From positions 1,491,500-1,555,499 of the forward strand of contig VUYV01000017.1 in the NCBI GenBank assembly GCA_008711295.1: 64,000 bases of DNA, read 5' to 3'. This stretch comes from Anarhynchus alexandrinus. Lineage: Eukaryota; Chordata; Aves; Charadriiformes; Charadriidae. The notes under the pieces were generated by a model. It was given only the letters and a program-made list of their open reading frames with translations, was not told the DNA's origin and searched no databases. Positions 12,601 through 26,535 of this stretch are shown piece after piece. Numbering within the stretch: the first letter of the stretch is position 1; each line of letters opens with the position of its first letter. The position numbers and the translations under genes were made by a program.

Positions 12601-13143
12601 TTTTTTTCAGGTCAGACACAGAGCAGTCAACTTTGAGATAAGGGTAGACTGCGAACAATTTTAAATTTCACTTAATTATTTAATCATGTAACAATTCACC
12701 CATTCACATACTTTCTAGAGCAAATGGCTTTTCAATGTTGCATCCAAATCACAAGCAAAACCATGCAAGTTCAGTTGCTGCTTAAGTCTCACTAACTGAA
12801 CAAAATAAATCACTACCACAGGCCGTTTGCCTAGGCCACCCGAAGATGCAAAAGTGAAAATTCCCTGTGATCAGTGTTTCCTGCACCCTCTCTCAGGCAG
12901 CAGTCTGTTGTGATTCAGCCTCCTCCATCAACAGAGATGATCCAGAGACAATTATTGCTATAGGCAATACGACAGGCAATTTTTTTGGCCTATATTTAAG
13001 CAGGCAACCAAAACAGCCACCTTTCACTGTGGTATAGTTTTTTCTGCAGGATCTGCAGTATGATGGGAGCAAAAGAAGCCTTGTAAATCCTTTCCACAGG
13101 CGAGTTAATTAACAAGATACGGCTATGGTCAGCATGAATTTAC

Positions 13144-13182
13144 CTGTCTGCCTTCCTCACTCCCTCCATTTATGGCATTGGC
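13144..13182 (-). other. Weak candidate mini-exon, 39 nt
   Basis: On the minus strand the segment is bounded by an acceptor ending CCTTTTACAG and a donor GACAG|GTAAATTC. Its length is a multiple of three and one frame is open (13 codons, rich in G, E and N). The pyrimidine tract is short and interrupted by purines. Pairs of this quality recur every few kilobases by chance, so I list it only because it shares the strand of the better candidates. Confidence 0.12.
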
Positions 13183-16100
13183 CTGTAAAAGGTCTCTCTT
13201 TACAGCAGAGCTCCAGGCAAAAGCTGAGCTAAGCTCTGTTAAGAAGAGAGTGATGGCTCAGAAATTCTAGGACCTGAGTCAGCAAGCTGAAGAAAAGAAG
13301 AGTCAGAGTGCTCCCAGCCAGGGCATGTGCTTCCCTTCTGCCACAAAACCAAAAAGAAAAAAAAAAAAAATCATCTGACTCGACTCTGAGCTTCATTGCT
13401 TTTGAGCGACAAACTCCCAACTAGTGCAATGCCAGGCTTCAATTCTTGAGTTATGTTGGACTTAACCATTAGTCACTTCCATGGGGATGTCCTAAACTGT
13501 ATTAAGCAGACTTGCATTAAGCTATCTGCCTGCCTTGTTATTTCTTCAAGCACAGAATAAATGTACAACCTTCAGTAACTTAAGGGTCTGAGGGGTCTTC
13601 TTCTGCATACTTGAAATGGTTTCCTTCTCATCTGAGTTGAGCTTCTACAAAGCTTCTACTTCGCTCTTGCAAGCCACGTACCTACTGCACAGGAACTGAG
13701 CTTTAATGGCCAGCTTTTAGTACAGAAAATGCCTCAGAAAAGGGACATAAATTAAACTCTTTCAGAGGCATTGGATGTTTCTAGCTACCCTCAGTAACCC
13801 AGTAATTTTCTGAACTTCCCCCGGTATTGCTTTGTCACATTTGTTAGCGATGACAGCAATGCTCTACCATCAGCTGGTGGGTTTTAGTTTCCCTTCATAT
13901 GGAGTTATCCCAAGTGGGTCTTGAGGATCCAGAAAAGAAATCAGCTGTTCTACACAAGCCACTCATTGACTTGCTGGTACCAAGCAACTGGAGAAGGATT
14001 TCAAAATACCACCCAGCAGACACAAACATAACAAGCACCCTGTGGAGCCAGACAAATGGTCCATCTAAACTACCTTGTTTTCAATAGTAGCAACAAGATA
14101 TACTATTTAAGGAGAGTACACGTGCCTGATGATGAGCCCATGCTTCTGTGTTTTCCCAGCACCAACAATGATCGTATTGGGAATATCTAAAGGTATACCC
14201 CTACTGTGTCATTTTAATATCCACACAAGTCTCCTGGGAATTTGACTAGCCCCTTTCTGACCCTGCTCCTGTCAGCCAGGAGTGGCAGCTGTCACTATTT
14301 TCTATCAGGATCAGCACTCATTGGTAAAAAGAAGTCTTTGTACGGATTCTGTACATCATAGGTGGCATGCTTTTTTGTCACTTCCGATACAGAGGACACC
14401 CCATCTATACAGAACCGGGCTAAAATCTTGCTTTGTCCAGTCGGCTGACGTGGTGGCGCAGGTCTAATGTGCAAGAGCGTGATCTTCGCTTACGTGCTGT
14501 GAGCCTGAACATGGACAGGTTCGTTCAGATGACACCCATCACAAAGTGCTGCAGGCCCCCCACACCCTGCAAATGTTCTCAGACCACCCATCTCTTCTGG
14601 AAATCGTTCCTGACAACATCATTGTCATCACCTTATATTATGAAGCAAAAAAACCCCAAACCTTCAGAAGGCTGCAGTTTTGTAACTCAGAAACCAATTT
14701 CTGTTTATATTAGAGGGGAAAACAAAAAAAAACAACCCAAAAAAACAACTAGAAGAAGAAACACAATCCAGGGTAGAAAAAAAACAACTTTTTTTTTTTA
14801 TACCTGAAATTCCTAATGGGTGATGTAGAAGACACTCCCTTTGGTTTATGCCAGTGAATAATGAGTCACATGAAAGTACATGAATTCAGGCCAGTATGAT
14901 ACTGCTATGGGTTGTAATGCTGGCTGTGACAGGGAGCCCAAAGGATGCAGCTAGGCTATCCACATTTTTCTTGTGGAGAAGCACGAGTGATGAGACTTCC
15001 ATGGCTTGAAGTAGTTTAGTCTGATCATTCTTCAAGAGGGAAATGAAACAACATGTGTGCTGAGCAGCGTTTTCATTTGACGAGACAACAACTCGAACCC
15101 AGCACCAGTAACAAATGAAAAGGCTTCCAAAACAGGTGTTAAATTAGAAGAGGAACCCCATAGTGGGGATGATGCATGCATGCCAGCTGCAGTGTACCTG
15201 TGGCCTCTCAGTCCTGACAACCCTGGAGCTACTGTGCCTGGCACAAGAAGCAGTTGCACCTTCTCCTCTACAGCATGTGCATAAACTACCCATCACATCT
15301 GTTCACTCAGTGGAGCAGGATGAAACACAGCATCCTTTTCACTCTCTTGGCTTTAAACATTAGAAGTTGAATAAGAGTCATAAAAGCACATCTGCAGATA
15401 TCAATACTTTAAAATGAATTTACTTATTTAAAGTGAATTTAAAGGTAGATGAACTTGAAGGTTGAGTTGAATAAACCAATCAAGGCTGTTTATAAACAGC
15501 TCACAAAAGGCACTATGATCTCATTTAGACTTTGCATCTAGGACAAGCTGCAAGGATTTTGAGGCACAAACTCTGGTAAACAGACAAATTTAACTCTTCT
15601 ACTAAGTGCCCAAGAATTTATTTTCAGTGACATTTCATACGCAGTGGCACAAGCATGAAACATATTTAGAGACTGATGGCCAAATCTCAGTCTGCCTCTT
15701 CTGCTTTTACATCTGAGATGCTATATGTAGTCAGAGAAACCGTAAGTCTCCTATGACAAAAGGGTGGCGTCATTGCAACCGTGATGCTGTGGGACAGCTG
15801 GTAAATTCAACTTTTGTCTAGCCGCATTTGCCCATGTAGCTATTCCATGGTGGTCCCTGCTGAAGGTGTATCTTTACATGAGGCAGCTCCAGCAGCAGAT
15901 CAGCTTTGTCTCCATCTAGCCCTCAATGCTGCTTCCTGCCCCCAAACAAGACCCAAATCCTGGTAACTCTTTTCCTTTTTTTCCTACTAATAAGGGTACT
16001 GTAGTCTTCAGTATCAACCTCCTTACCATACAGAATGGAGCAATTATAAGCTTTTTCCACAGTGAAAATGGAAGACTCTAGGAGCAAGAAGACAATATTG

Positions 16101-17332
16101 CAAGGGCGGCCAGCCTCCCACTTTTTCTGTCACAGTTTACAACAGAGGACTGTAAAGTCCTACTCTCTATGCAACTCTACAGCCCACAGTGTCAACATCC
16201 GTCACTACTAAGCGCCAGACTGCATCTACAACCTCAATATTAACATGGGCCCATTTCTCTTTAAGTTGCTGTGGCCCTTCGGAAACGGCCCCAACTCCGC
16301 AACTTTTCCATTGCACTGAAAGTGCAAACACACAGCTTCAGCTTGGCCTGAGAACACACCTGAGACATCCTCCTGGCTGCTCTCCCCTCCCACCCCATCA
16401 CACAGCATCCCTCAGGAGCAGCTAGCATGCGTGCACAATTTTCCTTGCCTCCTCCCGTGGCCACAGATCATCTCTCTGAGGCTTTCTGCATTCACCCCAG
16501 GGGTGAGCAGGTTTCTCTGGTCGCTCTTCCAAAGCCAGCATCTCCACACCACAGCCCGTGGACTGCAAGCCTGCATACTCTGGCAGGAGGGGCACGGGAT
16601 TTCACAGCAGCAAAAACCTGCCAGCCACCCCACCACAGGCAAAATTGCCTCTTGTAACTGAGCATGCAAAGAGCCACCAAACCCAGCTAACGTTTTGACC
16701 TGAAGCTGGCGTGAACCAACAGAAGACTGTCTGGCAGCACCCGCAGCGGAGCGCGGTGGAGCCAGGCTTGCTGGGTTATCGCCAAACTTTTCCTGCTCAA
16801 CAGCCCGTGGAGAAAGACTTGTCGTCTTTCTGCAAGTGTCATACTGCCTCTGCCTTGCACGCAGCCAAAAACATCTTGCTGCATGTGGCCACCTGCAGAG
16901 AACTTACCCACCCAAAGGAGGGGACCACAAGTTGGGGCTAGGTGCTTGTCCCTCACAGGGGGTGTTCCTCTCTGCCGGATAGTCAAACCAACGTTAAAAC
17001 AACCTGTTCCTAATGCTCAGGGACTTTGTCATTTAATCCGAGTAATTTAAGTCAGCACACAGCTCACATAACCTGTCTTCCTCCTCCTCAGCGAGAGGGT
17101 GAGCTAACGCTTGTATTATTTATTCAAAGCATCTTCTCATGCTCATGCCCCGCTTCTTTTTCAAACAGCTGTACAGCGGCAAGTTCTGAGAGTGCCAGTG
17201 TGCCCGAAAGGTGCGCTGATCGACTAACTGCACAAAAACTTTTCACCTTAGGGAGGTGGGCATTGAAACTCGGTGAGTTATGTCCCTCTCCCACAAATTC
17301 TAATCTAAAGCCCTGCATCTGGTTGGTGGCAC

Positions 17333-17470
17333 GAGGCACACGGCGCTCCGCCACCGGGCACCAGGAAGGAGAGGTGCTCACACGCAAGCGGGGTGGTCCA
17401 GCTGTTGGGACACGTGTCGTACAGCTGCCAGGTGCAGCATCGAGGCGTGCGGCGCCGACACTCGTTTTTG
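17333..17470. other. CpG-enriched spot inside a featureless region
   Basis: About 14 CpGs by my count in roughly 140 bp, including GGCGCTCCGCCACCGGG and GCGTGCGGCGCCG, and a CACGTG E-box at 17411-17416. It underlies the middle of the longest chance open run. It may be an unmethylated regulatory element; nothing in the sequence proves this. Confidence 0.3.
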
Positions 17471-20400
17471 CACCAGTCAGTCACATCCCAATAAACTCAG
17501 CTTTCACTCAAACTGTCTGTCAGCTGAAACTACACCTGGGTGCTGACATGAGCTCTGTGGACAAGGGGCTGTCTATATCTTACAGCACGCATCAAGCGAG
17601 AATCAAATTTGTAATTCCCCAAATGACGTATGGATCTGAAAGTCGCCTTCCTATAACCCTGAGACAGTGGATCAAGTCCAGCACAGCCTGCAAGAACTGT
17701 ACCTTTCTATGGAGATCCATAAACATGTTACTTTTCAAATCTTTTTGGTTGATTTATTATTGGATAGCAGCACATTAATAAAGAAATAGCAAAATAAGAT
17801 GTATCTTTATCAGTCACCCTGTGAGCTCACAGACATAAATAGATGGCAGCGCATCTTTCACCACTAACCAAATTCTGGGGAAAAGGCAATACAAGAACTT
17901 AATCTTCTGAAGAGCAACACAGCAGGACTGTCAATGAAACAATGCATCTTCAATGTGATTCATGTGTTTCTTCGCAGAGAGCTGCTCCTAGGCAGGAAAC
18001 TATGTGGCAAGTATAAAACTAAAACTAAATCAGATGTTCTTACTAACAAAAGGATGGCTTTCCTATTCACTCGCATTATCTGGAGAGCAAAATAAGCCAC
18101 TGAACAATTATCAATGCCCTCTTCAAATCATACCACCAAGGCCCTAGCAATGGGGCACTTTCTTTTTTGAGATCATTCCCATCCACATCCTGCTTCCCCA
18201 GGAAGCTAAGCCATATTTCGAGCTGTCCCCAAGCCCTAGTGCCCACGGATTTGTGACAAACACCCAGCCGCAGTGAATGAACCCATACAGAGCTAAAAGC
18301 AGATCCGTCTGTCGTCTTGGAAAAACTGCAAAACAGAAAATATACAACTTTTTTACCCCTGTCCCCTTTTCCCTCACTACATGCATAATCAAGAACAGAG
18401 CAGCTGAATTTGAACAAGGTCTGTCCCAGTCAAATAAAAAGGAAAAGTTTTGAAGATTTAGGTTCTGGTCTTCTGGGTCAGAGCAGAACTTAAAGGTCCC
18501 TTCTGCAGCCAGTGTAATTTCCCTACAAAGCCTACCCTTTTTTAGCAATACAGATAATCTTTTACTGGTTTAAAATCTTGAGAAATGTTTTTACAAGAGA
18601 AGGATGTTACAGCAGATGTTTTCTCCCTGGCTTTGTTCTTAGATATGCTGAAGCTCTTTCCCTCCTATCTTACTTATTTGGAAGACCTACTTATTTTCAC
18701 TATTTCTGTCACCAAGCACGCATGCACCTTACTGGGGGCTAACCAGCCCTAATTTTCACCTGCTCCCATTCCTCAGAACAAAAAGTCCAGTGCTGAAAAG
18801 CAAGTAATGTGAATTGTTACACTTCTATACATTTTTACTGAGGGGGAAGAGAATAGACAGCCAAAAATGTTACAAGGCAGCATGGCACGTTAGGATTAAA
18901 GACCTTTGCAAATACTCTTCCTCCTACTACTTTTAATTTCTTAATTTTCTAAAGCTATGTAATCACCATATGAGGAAATAATAACTTTTACCCTTTGCTC
19001 CTCTGCACTGTACTGGAATGACTTTGATTTTTTTTTCTCCTCACAATAAAATAGCAAAAGCAAGCACAGAGGTTACAATTGAACTTCTGTTGACACATTT
19101 ATTGCTAATTATTAATCCATGTTTTGCTCTTTGTTTCTGACAATGTGCATCCAGTAGCAAACTGCCGCCAAGAAAATGAACAAAAAGAAGGTGGCATGCT
19201 GATGTTAGCCTGCAGTGAAGTTTCAAAAGCAGAAAAGGTGTAAGCTAAGCAAAAGTTTCCTTACGAAACATTTCATTTTCCATTCCCTCTTTCTAAATGC
19301 CATTACATACCTTATATATACATACTTACACATAGGGCATATGCCACGGTGTGCCAGTAAGCAATACAGTAAATAAAAGACTAAGAAATTAGATTGCACA
19401 GTATTTAGAAATATCCTGCATTTCCCTACTCAAAAAAGCAGTTCCACTTTCAGGGAGGAAGGCTGCCACCAAGGTGGAAACTCCCTGCAATCATTTAAGG
19501 TGGGGAAACACCTTGCTGAGAAAAACATGATCTGATTTTCAAAGACTACAAAAGTACGGAGTGCAAAAATTGCTACAGTTTACTTCTACCAGTACAGAAT
19601 TACCAGTATGAAATACTAGCTTGTAAACAGGATAACAACTTTTCCAACACAGTAAAAGGATATCTGCTTCACCAGAAAAATGTAAGGAGAGATAAAATAT
19701 CAGGCAAACGATGCTAAGACAAAGTTTGTGGAAGAGAAACCTTAAGAACTGAAATGTTGAACAGTGTGTGCGAATTTTTATTTTAAAGCTCTGATTTAAG
19801 AAGTAGTCTAGACTTATGTATGTAACTGAGTATTAAAACTTAAGTTTATTTTTGCTATATATTAATTATTTTACAACACATTTAGAATTGGAAAAATGAA
19901 TACAAAAAAGATGAAAGTTATCCTCAGTTATCTGAGGACATGAACAGATTTCAGTATGCTTCTTACCTGCTGCCATCACACTGAACACTGACTCATACGA
20001 AAATAGAACATTACCAAGAATAAGAAAAGGCTAGCTAGGTCACACATCAAAATAAAGTTCTTAAAGGGTGAAAGTCAGCATTAGTTCCCTTCTAAGTATA
20101 GCTAAAATTCATCATATGATAGCTCAGGCACATGAGCCTTTAAGGGCACATAGACAAGCACTATTTTCATCAGCAACTGTCAAGTAAGGCATGCGCTTTA
20201 AGCGCCGATTTTAAGAAACTTAAAAAAACAAAATTCCTATGGAAACGTCTTCAGTTTACATTGTCCCCACTCCCACCAGAATTAGGAAGGCAGATGGTAA
20301 ACATGGACAGATCTAAACTCTTGGTCAAGCCTTACTGGGCACCATGCATCTCACAAACTGATGTGCCAAGTCACACCACATTCCTCCCTGTGAACGATGC

Positions 20401-22321
20401 TCACGGCTGAGAGCAAATAAGGAATTGGATGACTGCAAACTTTATCCCTAACTGAAGTCCTGTAGCTGCAGCGTAAAAACTCACAACTTTGCATGCATCT
20501 CTCTATTTGTTCAACCAAAACCAGCTCTAGCTAGTTTTAAGAGAATTGTGATATTTGTCTTTTGGTGAATAAATCACACAGCAGCAGTTGCTTTAGAAGA
20601 ATAACTAGGTAGCTATGATTACTGCTGAGATCCATAGTTGGTGGCTTCTTTTTTTAAAAACAGGTGGGGGCTTAACAGGCTGCAAGAGTATCACAACAAA
20701 GTCACCAGCCACTACCTTACATTACATCTCAGATACCAAAATACATTCTTGAATAAGTGCGATAGAAACAGGAAAGGTTAACGAAGCGGTGGACACTGCA
20801 ACCACAAAAAGTAGACTGCACATCTTCAGAGGTATTTGGCACGTCGTTCGCCTTTGGGAGTTCACGCAGGACTTGCAGAAGCAGCAGAGGTCGGACTTTT
20901 AAAGCCTACTCAGAGAACTGCTGATAATTACAGCAAGGAATCCCTGAGCCGCAAGAGATGCGAATATCCCTCTCTGTGATCTGGTCTGCTCCCGGGTGCA
21001 GGGAAAGAAGCAGCATAAAAAGCAGTCAAAACAAATTTAGCACCTGTGTTAACAGCAACATTTCTTGCTCCATAACTAATGGGACTTTTGTCTCAAGCAG
21101 GAGGTGGCCTTTCACACAAGAGATATAAAGAAAGATGCCTCAGTATTTGCAAGCTGCCTCCCACCATCATCTCCCCACGGGCTCAGTGACACCCACGAAT
21201 TCAGAGCTTTTCATGGTGTTTACTTCTCTCTGCTGAGAGCTCGAGGCAAGCTGGCCGTGCTGCAGGACGGGCACATAAACCCTGACTCCCCGTGTATGGT
21301 GACCTACAGTTGCTCTGGTGGTGCTCACTTACAGTAGTGTATTTTGGAGTTGGGCAGTTTTTAGCTCGTATCGAAATAAACACAGCTGTGCGTGTGAACG
21401 GCGCTCATCACCTCCCCTCCTGAAGCATTTTGCACGCGGCTGTTATGCCCCAAAATGCTGCAGACACAAACCCTTCCCAAAAGTGCCAATTAGCGAACAT
21501 GTGGGAAGGCAAAACCTGAAGAGGAATAACATCTGGCAGAAGCAGCTCTTTGCTGGGAACGCAAAAGCATTACAAGTGAAAAAATAAAAATAAAAAGCAG
21601 CTTTAAGAAATTCCACTTTGTTTTATTGACTGGCAGCAATGAACAGTGACAGAAGGAACGCGAGTATTGGGAGAACATTTGGTTCCCAGCAGCACACAAG
21701 TTACTGAGGCAAGGTGGGACACAACAGCAGAAATTGCTTCCGATACGCTCTAGACCTGTGAAGACACCAGCCAGCCCCTCCCAGAAGCTGTGAGGTTAGT
21801 ACATGTTTACGTTGCTGCAATAATAAAATAGCACTCAAGAGCAACAATGAAGATAACACACTTTAAAAAAAAAAAGTAATCACAACTACTCTATGTATAT
21901 GAATATTATCTGCAAATATAAATTCGATCTTATTAAAAAGTGTTGATAAGTACTGCAAGTTAGCGTTGACTCATGATGGAAGAGACAACTACTGTCTAAA
22001 GACGTAATTAATTTCTCCCTGTGAGCAACTTTCAAGGCCTTAGTTGCAGTAAAAATAAATACTGCAGACTGAGTTTTGCAGTTAATTAGAGATTATACGT
22101 TAATCAGTTTGCCTGTTTCTGAAGGAAGGACAAAATAAAATCAGAGAGACAACAAGCAGCACAAAGGTATTTGGACACTCCTTCAGAAACATTTAGTTTC
22201 ATCCATTCATCCTGCAGAGCAAAATACTGTAGAAAAACATGTTTCACGAGCCACTGTGCTCATCCATATTATCACTCGCTATGAGGAAGACAGATGCTCG
22301 AGCTCTTTCCTCTGCAGCACT

Positions 22322-22380
22322 GAGAATCACAGAATGGTCAGGGTTGGAAGGGACCTCTGGAGATCATCTAGTCCAACCTG
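22322..22380 (-). mobile_element. CR1 LINE 3'-end stub
   Basis: About 59 bp matching only the extreme 3' end of CR1 in antisense: AGAATCACAGAATGG followed by AGGGTTGGAAGGGACCTC and GATCATCTAGTCCAACC. The match stops abruptly after CCAACC. Severe 5' truncation is typical of CR1. It belongs to the same 3'-end variety as the copy at 49199-49945 (GGTCAGGGTTGG), unlike the other three in this window. Confidence 0.93.
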
Positions 22381-25300
22381 GTCTTACCAATATGAAGTGA
22401 TGCACAGCTGAGTACTGAATAGAGCTCATCTTAACAAAATCCGGTCTCCACTACCAAACGCCACCCTCTCTCCAAAAATAGGACAGGCTCACTCTCCACA
22501 ATGCACTTAAAATTCTGCATGGCATCACTGAGTGATGGCTGCACAGCTAGTCTATGTATAAACAACCTTCGCAAAACCTGACCACAATGAAAAATAGCAT
22601 CTCAGATTTCAGAGTAACACCAAACCAGCGTATTTCAAAACAAAACAAGGTAGTTTCCACAAGAAATAAAGTTATGTCCCACGCACCCAATGTTGATCAT
22701 ATTTTCTACAAAAACTACCTTTTTTCTTTTTAAATAAACTTTCTTAAGTCCAGAAAGTGACCTCATTAAAAAGCTTACTGTATCAACCTCTTCAGTGTCC
22801 AAACACTGATTAATGGCAATAAATATTCACCTTTAACATTCAAACCACAACACTTAAAACCTGTTTGCGGGACACTATCAAGGAGTTAAATTTTTTTCCA
22901 GCTTCTGGTGTCAAGGCAGGTGGCTTCCGATCACCATCAGGTGGAACCTACACAGTTTATTCCCAACTTTGACAAAATCTATCAGTAGGCATAGGTAGCA
23001 ATGCATACCTCTCCAGAGCAGCCACTAAGAGTGTGTGGGGGGGGGACAGACATCAGACTTCTCACTATCCCTCAGGGCCAGCTGTGTTTTGCACCAGTAG
23101 TAACAGCATGGGTGGAAATTTGCATTATTTAGAAGTAGGAGGAATAAATAACAGGAATAAAAGATAACCAAATCTCCCAGTGAACGTGTTTTAATTATTT
23201 CCTGCCAACTCTCTCACACCAACCTCTAATGCTAGATGAGATTATTTATTAATTTTATTGATTTATTGTATTCATTCTTTACGTCCTAATCAGCCCTAAT
23301 CTTGACCTTACCAGATCTGCTGATTAAATGAAGGTTATTTACATATATTACGAAATCAAAGTGTATCATGTGGACTTCTGGCAGACTTGTGCTAGTTTTA
23401 GCAAACTTTCTTCAGAAAATTTGTGAGTCTGTCTATGGGCGTAATCAGGCAAATAGCTCTGCTCTTGGCAAGACTGCAGCTCCTGCCCCTACACCACAGG
23501 AGCTGCAGTAGACTCCCTAATATTCCCAACCAACGCAATTCACAGTGGAACAGGATGGGGAGATATGTTGCAAGCCAAGAGGTGTGCCACTTTTGCCAGG
23601 AACATATTCTACGTGAATACGGAGACTCCTCAGCTAACGAGGGGCAGGTTTAAAGGAATTATGAGGACGCTGTTTGATTTTCAAGAAGCAGTAACCCACT
23701 AAAGCAGTTCCATCCTATATAGACAGTGACGTTAGGAGAATTAGGCTAGTAACGTGCTAGGTGTGCGGGCTACACCTTTACACTCCTAAAAGCCTTGGAA
23801 TTTTGACCCAAACACCTACAAGACCAGTAAGCCTCCCCTGGCTTCAGCGGGGGGAGTTTCACAGGAGATGGTGAAGGCACATTGCAAGCCATCATCACCA
23901 AGACGAGCCCCCCACTTCCAGCCTTCCCAGCAGACTGCTCCCACGCAGCTTACTGGTGGTCTGCACCGCCGCTACTTTGCACTACCTTGCTTTCACTCCT
24001 GCAAGATCGTAAGATCCCCCAGCAAGCCCATTCAGAGAGTGAAAACACCAGCAAAAAAAAACCCCAAAACCCCCACAAGGAGACACTGCTAATTTAGTAA
24101 TTGAGTCATTTAGTTTCCCGACCAGCCTGCAGCGCTGGGACCTGCCGAAGGCAGCGCACGCGGTGCTGCTCGCTCCACATACACCCCCAAACCAAAGCCT
24201 GGGCTGCCCCATCCTGCCCTCTGGCCCAACCATCTCCTTCAGCTTAATCCAGCGGGTTCTGGGAGCCGATAAACTAAAAGCTAACAGCAAGCGCCAAGGC
24301 GTTATTCCCACCTATTTCACAGAATGCCATGGGGAATATTAACAATAGGTAAGTACAGGATGCACAAACACCCAACTTTCCCAGGCATTAGCGGTAAAAA
24401 TGTGCAAGCAGTGACCCATGCCAACTGATAAGCAGCTGTTTCAGGAAATTCACAGCGGAGTCGAGAGCGGGTTCAGAGCAGTCGCTGTGCACACACCCCG
24501 CTGAGATCACAGCTCCCACGTGAGCAGCGCGGCTGACCTCACACAGGCCCGTTTCCTCAGCGTGTAACCCACTCTGAAAATGTTTTAAGTGCCCAAAAAG
24601 TCACTGATTGAGTGAACTCCATTAAGCGAGGCCAAATCCATCAGTCAAAATTTCTCTCGGCTAGAGACGAGAAGTCCTCAAAGTTGTAAACCCTAACTTT
24701 GCTCCTCGCTTCCCAAGCTTGGTCAGCCTCTCTGGGCAAAGCATTCAAAGTGATGACAAACCCACCCAGCTGCAGATGCCTCTGATATTTTGCAAGGCGT
24801 GACCATTTTCCACTGAGTGGTCTGAGCCTCAATACTTACAAAAATAAGAGGGTATATATACACACACAGACATGTGTAAATATATATCTGTTCTCTGATC
24901 AGCCTGGAAAATAAGAGGTTTTCAGCACAGTTTCAACTATTGAGTGCAAAACTGGATAAGGCAGTGTAAAAACTGGTGGTAATATCAATCTTATTTATGG
25001 CAAAACAGTGAATAATCAACAGATAGGCAAAAAGGACCACAAATCTTATTTCACAGTATTGTGGCTACTCCTTCAGGAAACTGTATGCTTCTCTCAGTTC
25101 AAATTAATTCAACCAGTATCGAATCAAGACAATTTCCTAAAAATCTGTGCTGAGTACTGGGCAGAGTTTTCTTTGGAATAACCAAATCTTTTCCTACAGA
25201 GGCTTTACTTATGCAGGAGACATCGTATCAGCGAGACACAGCTGCACAAATCAAGCTTCCTTTTGCCCCTGGTCAAAGCACTGGCGTTTAACAATTGTTC

Positions 25301-25696
25301 CTGTCAACAAATTCCTCCTCTCTTACTCACAGAAAATATACTTGACTTGGAGCACACTCAGCGCCGTGGTTATGGCATAATGTAAACCAGTCATTACCCA
25401 ATTTTCTGTAACTTTTATATTATAGGATGTACGTATTTCCATGTATCTTTGGTAGACCACAACCTTTTCATTGGCACTGCTAGCTCTCTTTAAGGTCATC
25501 TGTCACTCTAAATTGGGAGGAGGGGTTGAGGTTTCTGTTTTGTTTGTTTAGCACCACAGTGTGAAACAAATAGCAATGATTCTTAATAAGCACCCCTAGG
25601 GAAACAGTTTTCCAAACATTTTGCCCTATAATGGTTTCAGTGCAAATACTGTACTGGCGGAGGAGGAGATAATGAAAAAGAAATAGAGCAGAAAGG

Positions 25697-25714
25697 ATTT
25701 ATTTATTTATTTAT
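25697..25714. repeat. (ATTT)n microsatellite
   Basis: Four and a half uninterrupted ATTT units. Simple-sequence repeat of ordinary length for vertebrate intronic DNA. Confidence 0.9.
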
Positions 25715-26341
25715 ACTTCATAAAAGTTAGTAGAAAAAGTATAACATACTGGCTTTGTTGCCCTTTTCCAATACAAGACAGGCAGAGAAAACAAAAAGGT
25801 TAGCATGAGGTGAAAACTGAAGCATCCTGGCTCCATATTTTACTTTATTTTTTTAAACTTGGACATCTGTGCAATTTACAGACAAATCCAACTGCATTTT
25901 CTTTACCCAGAATATCTTTCCTAACTTTTTCTATGAAAGCTGTCATTGCTTATTCACTTCAGAAGGACAGCTGGACACTTACATAAGTGTACACTAATGT
26001 GACCACATATAATATATTGTGGCTCTAACCTTGTTATCTATCTCAAAACAAGATGGTAAGATTAGAGATTGTTTTATTCCGTATTTAATTAAGCAAAATC
26101 CTAACCCTTTAAAAGAAATCACACAGTATCTTCTCATTATGACAGCTGAATGAACTGCACCTTCGACTACGTCACAGGAATTAGTTTAACAGTTTATTAG
26201 CAAAAAGTTTTCTAAGTGTCTGGAAGCCTCATTTTATTAGCAGCCAGGAGGATGGCAACTTTCATCGCTGTGAATAGTGGCAGAGACATATTTAATGGGG
26301 GAGCTAAAGCAGGGGGGGTGTGAGAAACCGGGCTGGTACCC

Positions 26342-26368
26342 AGTTGGTACCACAGACTGGTACCAACT
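26342..26368. repeat. Perfect 11-bp inverted repeat with 5-nt loop
   Basis: Arms AGTTGGTACCA and TGGTACCAACT are exact reverse complements separated by CAGAC. A third GGTACC sits just upstream at about 26335-26340. The stem is perfect, so RNA or single-stranded DNA from here would form a stable short hairpin. I see no longer microRNA-like stem around it. Function unknown. Confidence 0.85.
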
Positions 26369-26484
26369 CTCTGCCCAGCAGCCCGCAGAATCGCCAGAAA
26401 CGTCAGCTGAGGCTGCAGTCACAGGCTGTGCTTAGATGTGACACAGTCCTTCAGCAAGACCCTGATCTTGGTCTGTTTTCACAG

Positions 26485-26535
26485 TTATCTCCTACTTACA
26501 ACGAGAGGGACGCAAAGATTCCCTGCAGTAGCAAG
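26485..26535 (+). other. Candidate plus-strand exon, 51 nt
   Basis: The segment is preceded by GGTCTGTTTTCACAG with a CCTGAT branch-like site about 25 nt upstream of the AG, and followed by GCAAG|GTAAGAGT. Both splice sites are good matches. Its length is a multiple of three and two frames are open. It lies on the opposite strand to the main exon candidates, so it is either a chance pair or belongs to an antisense noncoding RNA. I do not recognise either peptide. Confidence 0.22.

Larger units (their letters stand above)
9661..22321. other. Long noncoding stretch, no gene recognised
   Basis: About 12.7 kb without a supportable gene. It holds A-rich and T-rich runs (13357-13370; a mixed A-rich patch at about 14716-14800), a CpG-enriched spot at about 17333-17470, and many short chance open runs. 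The longest, 250 codons at 17026-17778 on plus, begins at TTG with its first ATG at codon 175, and has no domain. GT-AG pairs such as 10041-10115 on plus and 13144-13182 on minus can be drawn, but I regard them as weak. No LINE, LTR or DNA transposon was recognised by eye. Confidence 0.5.
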
